Positions 1-6,668 of a stretch of DNA of 12,888 nucleotides are shown here, piece after piece. Numbering within the stretch: position 1 is the first letter of the stretch; each line of letters begins with the position of its first letter. The stretch is from JAWLCA01 sp050485905 (GTDB lineage Bacteria; Pseudomonadota; Alphaproteobacteria; Rhodobacterales; Rhodobacteraceae), in the NCBI GenBank assembly GCA_050485905.1, contig JBJHCH010000108.1:1-12888 (forward strand). Reading direction: 5' to 3'. Below the pieces are notes generated by a model, which had not been told where the DNA came from, made no database searches, and worked only from the letters and a program-made list of their open reading frames with translations. The translations under genes were made by a program, and so were the position numbers.

Positions 1-2
1 TC

Positions 3-110
3 CGCATCGGCTTCGACCGCCTCCGAACCCTCCTGCGAAGCGATCCGATCAAGACACTCGAGCCATGGACAACCCTCCAGATACTCAAAACAAGCGCGAG
101 AGTCGTGTAG
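3..110 (+). CDS. Possible C-terminal tail of an unidentified protein, cut by the window edge
   Basis: One plus-strand frame is open from the window edge to a TAG at 108-110 and would encode about 35 residues ending in LKTSARVV. Its mix of residues (IGFDRLRTLL, then EPWTTLQIL) looks more protein-like than the other two frames, which are rich in serine or proline. The stretch is visibly less GC-rich than the rest of the window. I do not recognise the family. A transposase or other mobile-element tail is conceivable but unsupported, and the frame may be non-coding. Confidence 0.2.
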   Translation, partial: RIGFDRLRTLLRSDPIKTLEPWTTLQILKTSARVV

Positions 111-133
111 TGTGACTTGCCCTTAACTGTCTC

Positions 134-159
134 GGGCAGGTTCGCGCACCACCCTGCCC
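134..159 (-). terminator. Weak hairpin downstream of adenine deaminase
   Basis: GGGCAGG (134-140) and CCTGCCC (153-159) form a perfect 7-bp stem with a 12-nt loop, starting 11 bp past the minus-strand stop codon of the adenine deaminase gene. No T-run follows on the minus strand, so it is at best a weak intrinsic terminator or a 3'-end stabilising hairpin. Confidence 0.25.
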
Positions 160-170
160 CGGCCCCCGCT

Positions 171-1862
171 TCAGCCCCCGATCACCTCGAACCGGTCCAC
201 GTCGACCATGCCGTGGTCGGTGATCTTCAGATGCGGGATCACCGGCAGGGCGAGGAAGGCGAGTTGCAGGAACGGCTCTTCCAGCTCCACCCCCAGGGCG
301 CGGGCGGCGGCGCGCAGGTTCACAAGCGCGTCCCGCACCGTCTCGAACGACGCAAGGCTCATCAGGCCCGCCACCGGCAGGGCAAGTTCGGCCTGCACCT
401 TGCCGCCCTCGACCACGACGAAGCCGCCCTCTATCTGGCCTAGCCGGTTCGCGGCATGGGCCATGTCGTCGTAATCCACCCCCACCACGGCGATGTTGTG
501 ATGGTCGTGGCAGACGGTCGAGGCGATGGCGCCGCGCTGCAGGGTGAAGCCGCGCACGAAGCCGGTGGCGATGTTGTCGTTCCGGCCGTGGCGTTCGATC
601 ACCGCGATGCGGGCAAGGTCGCGGGCGGGGTCGGGCGGGCGATCCTCGGCGCTGGGCTCCACGGCCTCGCGGATATGTTCGGTCAGGATCTTGCCCGGCC
701 AGATGCCGATGACCGGCGCATCCGGCCCGCCGGGGCAGCGGAAATCCTGCGCCGTGACCTTGCGCGCCTGCACCGACTGACGGGCGACGGCGGGGATCAG
801 CTCTCGGCCTGCAAAGGCCGCGTCATCGGCCAGCCGGCCGGCGCAGAACACCATTTCGGCCCGGCAGGTTTCCAGATCGGGCAGCACCACGATATCGGCG
901 CGCTTTCCGGGTGCGATCTGGCCGCGATCCTTCAGCCCGAACGCCTCTGCCGCGCTCAGGCTGGCGGCGCGATAGACGGCCAGCGGGTCGCAGCCCAGTG
1001 CGATCAGGGTGCGGATCATGTAGTCCAGATGGCCGTGTTCGGCGATATCCAGCGGGTTCAGGTCATCGGTGCAAAGGCACATGTAGGGCGCGGTCACGGG
1101 CGTCAGCAGGGGTGCCAGAGCGTGCAGATCCTTTGACACCGAGCCTTCGCGGATCAGGACGCGCAGGCCGCGTTGCAGCTTTTCCTTTGCTTCGGCGGCG
1201 CTGGTCGCCTCATGCTCTGTCCGTATCCCGGCGGCGACATAGGCGTTGAGATCCCGCCCGGTCAGCAGCGGTGCGTGGCCGTCGATATGGCGGCCGCGAA
1301 ACGCCTCCAGCTTGGCCATGCAGCCGGGGTCGCGGTGGATCACGCCGGGGTAGTTCATGAATTCGGCCAGGCCGATGACGCGCGGATGGTCCTTCAGCGG
1401 GGCCAGATCGGCGGCGGTCAGTTCCGCCCCCGCGGTTTCCATCGCGGTGGAGGGCACGCAGGAGGATATCTGCACGCGGATGTCCATCAGGGTGCGGGCG
1501 CTGGCAAACAGGAAATAGCGGATGCCGTCGATGCCCGCGACATTGGCAATCTCGTGCGGGTCGCAGATGGCCGTGGTGACGCCGCGCGGGGTCACGCAGC
1601 GGTCGAATTCGAACGGCGTCACGCAGGAGGATTCGATGTGCAGATGGGTGTCGATGAAGCCGGGGACGAGGGTGCGGCCCGTCACGTCGATCTCTCGCGT
1701 GCCGTCATAATCGTGGCCCAGACCGACGATGGTATCGCCGCAGATCGCCACGTCGCCGGCGATCAGATCTCCGGTCACCACGCAAAGCACGCGGCCGCCC
1801 TTCAGCACCAGATCGGCCGGCACCTCGCCCCGGCCCTGTGCGATCCGCTGTTCCAGTGTCAT
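171..1862 (-). CDS. ade: Adenine deaminase
   Basis: Cytoplasmic metal-dependent amidohydrolase that converts adenine to hypoxanthine plus ammonia in purine salvage. The 563-residue product matches the usual length (E. coli and Bacillus Ade are roughly 580). Visible motifs are GFIDTHLHIESS at residues 68-79 (metal-binding His73 and His75), CDPHEIANVAG near 100-110, DGHAP at 194-198, EHEAT near 216-220, and CTDD at 264-267 carrying the catalytic/metal Asp. The C-terminal Ade domain includes HDHHN at 452-456. I chose the ATG at 1862 because the protein then begins MTLEQRIAQ and is preceded by a purine-rich GGGGCAGGG. An in-frame ATG at 1895 would add 11 low-quality residues. The gene stands alone and is divergent from speD. 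No operator was recognised. Family identity is secure. Activity on adenine rather than a related 6-aminopurine is inferred from the full set of motifs. Confidence 0.93.
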   Translation of the reverse strand: MTLEQRIAQGRGEVPADLVLKGGRVLCVVTGDLIAGDVAICGDTIVGLGHDYDGTREIDVTGRTLVPGFIDTHLHIESSCVTPFEFDRCVTPRGVTTAICDPHEIANVAGIDGIRYFLFASARTLMDIRVQISSCVPSTAMETAGAELTAADLAPLKDHPRVIGLAEFMNYPGVIHRDPGCMAKLEAFRGRHIDGHAPLLTGRDLNAYVAAGIRTEHEATSAAEAKEKLQRGLRVLIREGSVSKDLHALAPLLTPVTAPYMCLCTDDLNPLDIAEHGHLDYMIRTLIALGCDPLAVYRAASLSAAEAFGLKDRGQIAPGKRADIVVLPDLETCRAEMVFCAGRLADDAAFAGRELIPAVARQSVQARKVTAQDFRCPGGPDAPVIGIWPGKILTEHIREAVEPSAEDRPPDPARDLARIAVIERHGRNDNIATGFVRGFTLQRGAIASTVCHDHHNIAVVGVDYDDMAHAANRLGQIEGGFVVVEGGKVQAELALPVAGLMSLASFETVRDALVNLRAAARALGVELEEPFLQLAFLALPVIPHLKITDHGMVDVDRFEVIGG

Positions 1863-1939
1863 CGCCCTGCCCCCGCCGCGCCTGCCATGCAACACACTGA
1901 CGCGTGATTGCCCCCCCGTCCAGATGGGTCCGGATTTCC

Positions 1940-1968
1940 TTGCAATCAGAGGGTGAGTTCCCTATGTC
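1940..1968 (+). promoter_or_regulatory. Candidate promoter of speD-speE
   Basis: Within the 201-bp gap between ade and speD, TTGCAA (1940-1945) is followed after exactly 17 bp by TATGTC (1963-1968), a partial match to a sigma-70 -35/-10 pair. Transcription would start near 1975 and leave a leader of about 90 nt that carries a duplicated AAGGAACC (1980-1987 and 2017-2024). TTGCAA is itself palindromic, so it could serve the divergent ade gene too. The hexamer matches are modest (4/6 and 3/6). The rest of the gap shows no recognised riboswitch. Confidence 0.3.
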
Positions 1969-2063
1969 GGCCCCACACCAAGGAACCGATCCCATCCCTG
2001 CCTTCCGGGGGGCGCTAAGGAACCTTTGTCTTTGAGCCATCTGCTGGAAAGAAGGGGAGCGCC

Positions 2064-2555
2064 ATGAGCGACGCCAACCTCTTCCGACTGGGGATCGACC
2101 TGGGGACAGGCGCCCAAGAGGAAGACCATGACAGCACGCATCCCGTGCTGGACGAGGATCGTGCCGACCATTTCATCCGCCGCGACGGGCGTGTCTTTGC
2201 CGGCACGCATCTGATCGTGGAGGTGATGAACGGTATCGGGCTGGATGACGAGGCGCGGATCGACCGCGCGTTCCGCGATTGCGTGGACGCTGCGGGCGCG
2301 ACGCTGCTGCACATCCATACACACAAGTTCAGCCCCCAGGGCGTGAGCGGGGTGGCGGTGCTGGCCGAAAGCCATATCAGCGTGCACACCTGGCCCGAGA
2401 TCGGCTATGGCGCGTTCGACATCTTCATGTGCGGCGATGCCGAGCCTTGGCGGGCGGTCGATGTGCTGAAGGCGGCGTTCGAAACCCAGGACGTGCGGGT
2501 GACCGAATTGCTGCGCGGCGACGGGCTGGTCGGGTCTGCGGGCCGCGCGGCATGA
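2064..2555 (+). CDS. speD: S-adenosylmethionine decarboxylase proenzyme (bacterial class 1B)
   Basis: Produces decarboxylated S-adenosylmethionine, the aminopropyl donor for spermidine synthesis. It is a pyruvoyl enzyme that self-cleaves. The signature AESHISVHTWPE spans residues 101-112: cleavage is expected between Glu102 and Ser103, with Ser103 becoming the pyruvoyl group. His108 (+5), Cys123 (+20, in FMCGD) and Ser95 (-8) reproduce the spacing of the catalytic Ser63, His68, Cys83 and Ser55 of the Thermotoga enzyme. At 163 residues it is longer than the minimal family. The extra length is an acidic N-terminal segment of about 40 residues that ends at DRADHFIRRDG, before the core FAGTHLIVEV. 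The start is supported by AAGGGGAGCG upstream. Its stop overlaps the speE start (ATGA), so the two are translationally coupled. Confidence 0.95.
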   Translation: MSDANLFRLGIDLGTGAQEEDHDSTHPVLDEDRADHFIRRDGRVFAGTHLIVEVMNGIGLDDEARIDRAFRDCVDAAGATLLHIHTHKFSPQGVSGVAVLAESHISVHTWPEIGYGAFDIFMCGDAEPWRAVDVLKAAFETQDVRVTELLRGDGLVGSAGRAA

Positions 2556-3397
2556 CGCGCTGGATGCAGGAACGCCTGCATCCCGAGTTCGCGCAGGCGC
2601 TGCGGGTGGACCGGCTGATCTATGACAGCCGGACCGACCACCAGCGGTTGCAGGTGTTCGAGAATGCGCGGTTTGGCCGGGTGCTGACGCTGGATGACGT
2701 GGTGCAGACCACCGAGGGCGACAATTTCATCTATCACGAGATGATGGTGCATGTGCCCATGCTGGCCCATGGCGCGGCGCGGCGGGTGCTGATCGTCGGC
2801 GGTGGCGACGGCGGGATCGCGCGCGAGGTGTTGCGGCATCCGGGCGTCGCGCATGTCACCATGGTGGAGATCGACGCGGGCGTGGTGGAGTTTTCCAGGG
2901 AGTATCTGCCGGCGCTGTCGGCAGGGGCCTTCGACGATCCGCGGCTGGCGCTGGTGATCGCGGATGGGGCGGCCTTCATGCGCGAGGCGGGCGAGAGCTT
3001 TGACGTCATCATCGTCGATTCGACCGACCCGATCGGCCCGGCCGAGGTGCTGTTCACCGACACGTTCTATGGCCATGCGAAGCGGCGGCTGGCGCCGGGC
3101 GGGATACTGGTGACGCAGAACGGCGTGCCGTTCCTGCAGGGCGAAGAACTGACCAACACGATGCGCGCCTTCAAGGCGCTGTTCGCGGACTGGGGCTGCT
3201 ATCTGGCCACGGTGCCGAGTTATTCCGGCGGGCCGATGGCGATGGGCTGGGGCACCGACGGCGATGCGCGCGGGGTGAGCGAGGCGGTGCTGGCCGAGCG
3301 GCTGGCGGCGGCGGGGTTCGCGCCCGACTATTACACGCCTGCGGTGCACAAGGCAGCATTCGCCCTGCCCGGCTATGTCGCGCGGCTGATGCCCTAG
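2552..3397 (+). CDS. speE: Spermidine synthase (polyamine aminopropyltransferase)
   Basis: Transfers the aminopropyl group from decarboxylated S-adenosylmethionine, made by the preceding gene, to putrescine to give spermidine and methylthioadenosine. The 281-residue protein has the family layout: an N-terminal beta domain with YHEMMVHVP at 61-69, the nucleotide-binding loop VLIVGGGDGG at 79-88, an acidic MVEID at 104-108, and the catalytic loop DSTDPIGPAE at 156-165. E. coli SpeE is 288 residues. The start at 2552 lies in the ATGA overlap with speD and gives MTRWMQERLHPEF. The reading frame continues upstream through speD, but that part is a shadow of speD. The preferred acceptor (putrescine or another diamine) cannot be told from sequence. 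The gene ends 4 bp before the convergent crotonase gene, with no terminator visible between them. Confidence 0.94.
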   Translation: MTRWMQERLHPEFAQALRVDRLIYDSRTDHQRLQVFENARFGRVLTLDDVVQTTEGDNFIYHEMMVHVPMLAHGAARRVLIVGGGDGGIAREVLRHPGVAHVTMVEIDAGVVEFSREYLPALSAGAFDDPRLALVIADGAAFMREAGESFDVIIVDSTDPIGPAEVLFTDTFYGHAKRRLAPGGILVTQNGVPFLQGEELTNTMRAFKALFADWGCYLATVPSYSGGPMAMGWGTDGDARGVSEAVLAERLAAAGFAPDYYTPAVHKAAFALPGYVARLMP

Positions 3398-3401
3398 CGG
3401 C

Positions 3402-4196
3402 TCACGACCAGTCGGGTGGGCGCTTTTCCAGAAAGGCGCTGATGCCTTCGTCGGTATCGCGCCAGAGCATGTTTTCCACCATCACCGCGGCGGTGTGGTC
3501 GTAGGCGGCGGCGAGGTCGAGGCCGATCTGGTCGTAGAAGGCTCGCTTGCCGATCTTTACCGCCGCGCCCAGTTTCGCGGCGACGCTTTCGGCCAGGCGG
3601 CGGGTTTCGGCGGGCAGATCCTCGGGCGGGACGGCGCGGTTGATCAGCCCGATCTCCACCGCGCGGCCGGCGTCCACGAAGGCGCCGGTAGTCAGCATCT
3701 CGAACGCGGCCTTGCGCGGGACCACGCGGGTCAACGCGACCATGGGAGTGGAGCAGAAGAGGCCGATGTTGACGCCGTTGACGCCAAAGCGCGTGCCCTC
3801 GGCCGCCACGGCCATGTCACAACTGGCGACGAGTTGGCAGCCGGCGGCGGTGGCGATGCCATGTGCCTCGGCAATCACCGGTTGGGGAAGTGCGGGGATC
3901 ATCTGCATCAGCGCGGCGCAGCGGGCGAAGAGGTCGGCGAAATAGGCCCGCCCGCCATCCTCGGCCTGCCGTCCGGCCTGCATCTCCTTCAGGTCGTGCC
4001 CGGCGCAGAAGGCGCGGCCCGCGCCGCGCAGGATCACCACGCGGGCGGTGCGGTCCTGTTCGAGTTCCGCGAACCGCGCCGCCAGCGCCGCGATCATCGC
4101 ATCCGACAGGGCGTTCAGGTTGCCGGGACTGTTCAACGTCAGCGTGGCGATGCCGCCCGCATCCTCGCGCGTCACCAGATCGGTTTCCGTGCTCAT
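3402..4196 (-). CDS. Enoyl-CoA hydratase/isomerase (crotonase) family protein, ECHDC3-like
   Basis: A 264-residue crotonase-fold protein. Visible are the oxyanion-hole segment VVILRGAGRAFCAGHDL at 53-69, the second core segment AHGIATAAGCQLVASCDMAV at 111-130, then FGVNGVNIGLFCSTPMVAL at 137-155 and a C-terminal EGISAFLEKRPPDWS. The GLFCSTP and AFLEKR-P-WS blocks resemble the ECHDC3 subfamily rather than classical FadB-type hydratases. Against rat mitochondrial hydratase, the two catalytic glutamates align with Gln121 and Gly141, so ordinary 2-enoyl-CoA hydration is doubtful. The start at 4196 is set by GGGGGAG a few bases upstream and by MSTETDLV. A longer frame reaches 4403 but runs through the divergent thioesterase gene. 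The substrate is unknown. It probably acts on a CoA thioester in the cytoplasm. Confidence 0.85.
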   Translation of the reverse strand: MSTETDLVTREDAGGIATLTLNSPGNLNALSDAMIAALAARFAELEQDRTARVVILRGAGRAFCAGHDLKEMQAGRQAEDGGRAYFADLFARCAALMQMIPALPQPVIAEAHGIATAAGCQLVASCDMAVAAEGTRFGVNGVNIGLFCSTPMVALTRVVPRKAAFEMLTTGAFVDAGRAVEIGLINRAVPPEDLPAETRRLAESVAAKLGAAVKIGKRAFYDQIGLDLAAAYDHTAAVMVENMLWRDTDEGISAFLEKRPPDWS

Positions 4197-4254
4197 CTTG
4201 CGCTCCCCCCGGTTTGCGGGAAGGTTAGCGGCGCGGGGCGGCGAGGGGAAGGCC

Positions 4255-4683
4255 ATGGCGGAGATGACGGCGGCGGACCTGACGGCGTTTCTGGCGGCGG
4301 AGTTTCCGCAGGTCGCCGGGGATTTCGCCATCGAGGCGCTGGAGCGTGACAGCATCGCCGTCCGCCTGCGGGTGGCCGACCGCCACCTCCGCCCCGGCGG
4401 CACGGTATCCGGCCCGTCGATCTTTGCGCTGGCGGATGTGGCGATCTATCTGGCGATCCTGTCGCGGATCGGCCCGGTGGCGCTGGCCGTCACCACGAAT
4501 TGCGCCATCGACTTCATGCGGAAGCCTGCGGCAGGCGTCGACCTGATCGCCCAGGCGCGGCTGCTGAAATTGGGGCGCAGCCTTGCCGTGGGTGACGTGC
4601 TGATCTTTTCCGAAGGGGCCGAGTCGCCGGTGGCCCGCGCCTCGCTGACCTATTCGATCCCGCCGAAAGCGTCGCTGCCCTAG
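4255..4683 (+). CDS. PaaI-family hotdog-fold thioesterase
   Basis: A 142-residue hotdog-fold protein, the normal size for PaaI/YdiI-like acyl-CoA thioesterases, expected to be a cytoplasmic oligomer. The core runs from RPGGTVSGPSIFALADVAIY (46-65), the central helix with the conserved acidic Asp61, through the strands TTNCAIDFMRKP (80-91) and ARLLKLGRSLAVGDVLIF (101-118) to ASLTYSIP. The usual HGG before the helix reads Ser52-Gly53-Pro54 here. The start at 4255 follows GAGGGGAAGGCC. A second ATG at 4264 is possible but has poorer spacing. The gene is divergent from the crotonase across 58 bp that must hold both promoters, so a shared acyl-CoA role is possible. Its TAG stop is the first triplet of the downstream repeat. 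Substrate unknown. Confidence 0.85.
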   Translation: MAEMTAADLTAFLAAEFPQVAGDFAIEALERDSIAVRLRVADRHLRPGGTVSGPSIFALADVAIYLAILSRIGPVALAVTTNCAIDFMRKPAAGVDLIAQARLLKLGRSLAVGDVLIFSEGAESPVARASLTYSIPPKASLP

Positions 4684-4787
4684 AACCTGTCGCGTTCATT
4701 CGCATTCACGCGACAGGCTCTAGCTTGTTGTATTCGCATGTCCGGGGAGCGCAGAACCGGTTCCCACTTCTGCGCGACATGCTCTAA
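4681..4787. repeat. Composite intergenic palindromic repeat, two hairpins, between convergent genes
   Basis: Hairpin 1: TAGAACCTGTCGCGT (4681-4695) pairs with 4708-4722 with a single mismatch and a 12-nt loop. Hairpin 2: GCATGTC (4736-4742) pairs with 4776-4782, and GCGCAGAA (4749-4756) with 4768-4775, with a 6-nt bulge (4743-4748) and an 11-nt loop. It contains the perfect palindrome GAACCGGTTC (4754-4763). Three copies of one 15-mer, TAGAGC[CA]TGTCGCG[TC], begin at 4786 (minus), 4722 (minus) and 4681 (plus, one base different). ATTCGCAT occurs at 4698-4705 and 4732-4739. The motif core resembles dispersed intergenic palindromes known in alphaproteobacteria. The hairpins could end transcription from both sides, although no T-run is present. 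The outer TAGs are the stop codons of the two flanking genes. Confidence 0.8.
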
Positions 4788-6598
4788 TCCTCCATCGCCT
4801 CCAGCTCGTCGATGAAGCCCGCGATCATGCCCAGCCCCTTGTCCCAGAAGGCAGCGTCAGAGGCGTCGAGGCCGAAGGGGGCGAGAAGTTTCTTGTGGTG
4901 CTTCGATCCGCCGGCCTTCAGCATGTCGAAATAGCGGTCCTGAAAGCCCGGCGCGCCCTCGGCATAGACCGCGTAGAGCGCGTTCACGAGGCCGTCGCCA
5001 AAGGCATAGGCGTAGACGTAGAAGGGCGAGTGGACGAAATGCGGGACATAGGCCCAGAAGCGTTCGTAGCCGGGCATGAAATTGAACGCATCGCCAAGGC
5101 TTTCGGCCTGAATGCTCATCCACAGCGCGTTGATGTCGTCGGGCGTCAACTCACCCTGTTCGCGGCGCGCGGCGTGCAGCTTTGACTCGAAATCGTAGAA
5201 GGCGATCTGGCGGACGACGGTGTTGATCATGTCCTCGACCTTGCCCGCCAGCAGGGTCTTGCGTTCGGCGGGCGTTTTCGCGCGGTCCAGCAGCGCGCGG
5301 AAGGTCAGCATTTCGCCGAAAACGCTCGCGGTTTCGGCCAGCGTCAGCGGGGTCGATGACAGCAGTTCCCCCTGCCCGGCCGCCAGCACCTGATGGACGC
5401 CGTGGCCCAACTCATGGGCCAGCGTCATCACGTCGCGCGGTTTGCCCATGTAGTTGAGCATGACATAGGGATGCGCGGTGGTGACGGTGGGATGCGCGAA
5501 GGCGCCCGGCGCCTTGCCGGGTTTCACGCCGGCATCGATCCAACCCCTGGTGAAGAACGGCTCGGACAGTTCGGCCATGCGGGGGTCGAAATCGGCATAG
5601 GCCTCGGTCACGATCCTGCGCGCCTCGTCCCATTTCACGGTTTTCGGCGGCTCGATCGGCAGGGGGGCGTTGCGGTCCCAGATTTCCAGCTTGTCCAGCC
5701 CGAGCCATTTCGCCTTCAGCCGGTAGTAGCGGTGCGACAGGCGAGGATAGGCGGCGACGACCGCATCGCGCAGGGCCTGCACCACCTCCGGCTCCACATG
5801 ATTCGACAGGTGGCGGCCGTGCTGGGGCGTGGGCATCTTGCGCCAGCGATCCTCGATCTCCTTTTCCTTGGCCAGCGTGTTGTGGACGCGGGCAAAGAGG
5901 CGCAGGCGCTTCTCGAACACCTCTGCCAGCGATTTCGCCGCATCCTCTCTCCGCGAGCGGTCGGGGTCGGACAGCAGGTCGAGCGTCGCCTCAAGGCCGC
6001 GGGTCTCACCCACGACCTGAAACTGCAGTTCGGCCAGAGTTTCGTCAAAGAGGCGATTCCAGGCGGCGGCGCCGACGGTGGACTGGTCGTGCAGGAAGCG
6101 TTCCAACTCGTCCGACAGCTGGTGCGGGCGCATGGCGCGCATGCGGTCGAAGACGGTGCGATAGCGGGCGAGGTCGGCGTCCGCGTCCATCCAGCCCTGA
6201 TACTGCGCATCCTCCACCCGGTTGAATTCGAGGGCGAAGAACACCAGCGGCGTGGTGGCGTCGGTCACCTTGTCCTGGCAATCGGCCATGAACTTGGCCC
6301 GCGCGGCGTCGGTGGTGATCTGGTAGTAGCGCAGGCCGGCATAGGACATCAGGCGGCCCGCCACCTCGTCGATCTTCTCATACCGCTGCACGCAGGCCAG
6401 CATGGCGGGCGCATCCAGCGTCGCCAGCTTGCCCTGATAGGTTTCGGCGAAATCGGCGCATTCGCTGGCCAACCAGTCCAGATCGCGCTTCACCTCTGGC
6501 GCGTCGGGGGCGGCATAGAGGTCGGACAGATCCCATTCCGGCAGGTCGCCAAAGGTCTGGGCGGCGGCGGTGTCGGCGTCGAATACGGGCGTGCGCAT
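4784..6598 (-). CDS. pepF: Oligoendopeptidase F, M3 family zinc metallopeptidase
   Basis: A 604-residue cytoplasmic zinc endopeptidase that cuts medium-length peptides, as usual for the PepF/M3B group (about 600 residues). The zinc motif HELGH lies at 395-399 (His395, Glu396, His399), and the third ligand is probably Glu422 in LTLAETAS. The C-terminal substrate-binding region includes HFVHSPFYVYAYAFGDGLV at 520-538. The N-terminal part (about 20-260) is the helical M3B N-domain, beginning DLPEWDLSDLY. No signal peptide is seen. The start at 6598 has a clear CAGGAGAG about 7 bases upstream. The gene follows the exonuclease gene on the same strand after 70 bp that contain a GC hairpin and a possible promoter, so it may be transcribed separately. 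Its TAG stop lies in the palindromic repeat. Physiological substrates are unknown. Confidence 0.93.
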   Translation of the reverse strand: MRTPVFDADTAAAQTFGDLPEWDLSDLYAAPDAPEVKRDLDWLASECADFAETYQGKLATLDAPAMLACVQRYEKIDEVAGRLMSYAGLRYYQITTDAARAKFMADCQDKVTDATTPLVFFALEFNRVEDAQYQGWMDADADLARYRTVFDRMRAMRPHQLSDELERFLHDQSTVGAAAWNRLFDETLAELQFQVVGETRGLEATLDLLSDPDRSRREDAAKSLAEVFEKRLRLFARVHNTLAKEKEIEDRWRKMPTPQHGRHLSNHVEPEVVQALRDAVVAAYPRLSHRYYRLKAKWLGLDKLEIWDRNAPLPIEPPKTVKWDEARRIVTEAYADFDPRMAELSEPFFTRGWIDAGVKPGKAPGAFAHPTVTTAHPYVMLNYMGKPRDVMTLAHELGHGVHQVLAAGQGELLSSTPLTLAETASVFGEMLTFRALLDRAKTPAERKTLLAGKVEDMINTVVRQIAFYDFESKLHAARREQGELTPDDINALWMSIQAESLGDAFNFMPGYERFWAYVPHFVHSPFYVYAYAFGDGLVNALYAVYAEGAPGFQDRYFDMLKAGGSKHHKKLLAPFGLDASDAAFWDKGLGMIAGFIDELEAMED

Positions 6599-6621
6599 GA
6601 TCTCTCCTGAAGCTTTCGCCC

Positions 6622-6651
6622 TAGATAGGCGTCGCCACCGGGGGGCCGCAA
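6622..6651 (-). promoter_or_regulatory. pepF: Possible pepF promoter
   Basis: Read on the minus strand, TTGCGG (6651-6646) is followed after 18 bp by TATCTA (6627-6622), about 23 bp before the pepF start codon. The -35-like element coincides with the loop of the hairpin at 6637-6659. Matches to consensus are modest and the spacing is slightly long, so this is a weak proposal. Confidence 0.22.
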
Positions 6652-6659
6652 CCCCCGGT
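6637..6659 (-). terminator. GC-rich hairpin after the exonuclease gene
   Basis: ACCGGGGG (6637-6644) and CCCCCGGT (6652-6659) form a perfect 8-bp stem with a 7-nt loop, 9 bp past the exonuclease stop codon. No T-run follows on the minus strand. It could be a non-canonical terminator for the large upstream cluster, or a 3'-end stabilising or processing hairpin before pepF. Confidence 0.4.
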
Positions 6660-6668
6660 CAGGCCGCG

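Noticed and set aside
1450..1640. Direct repeat CACGCAGGAGGA in ade
   Set aside because: Both copies encode Ser-Ser-Cys-Val within the enzyme, so they are explained by coding.
2017..2045. GGAACC as a -35 element of an EcfG-type stress promoter before speD
   Set aside because: No matching -10 element at the expected distance from either copy.
2279..2551. Upstream extension of the speE frame inside speD
   Set aside because: This part overlaps the SpeD active-site region in another frame and is Arg/Gly-rich; the ATGA junction gives the correct SpeE N-terminus.
3495..4349. Plus-strand ORF opposite the crotonase and overlapping the thioesterase start
   Set aside because: Conflicts with two genes that have clear family motifs; composition is typical of an antisense frame.
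4197..4403. Upstream extension of the crotonase frame
   Set aside because: It runs antisense through the thioesterase gene, and a strong ribosome site precedes the ATG at 4196.
5393..6610. 405-codon plus-strand ORF opposite pepF
   Set aside because: It mirrors the pepF gene, has the Gly/His/Val/Arg-rich make-up of an antisense frame in GC-rich DNA, and shows no motif.
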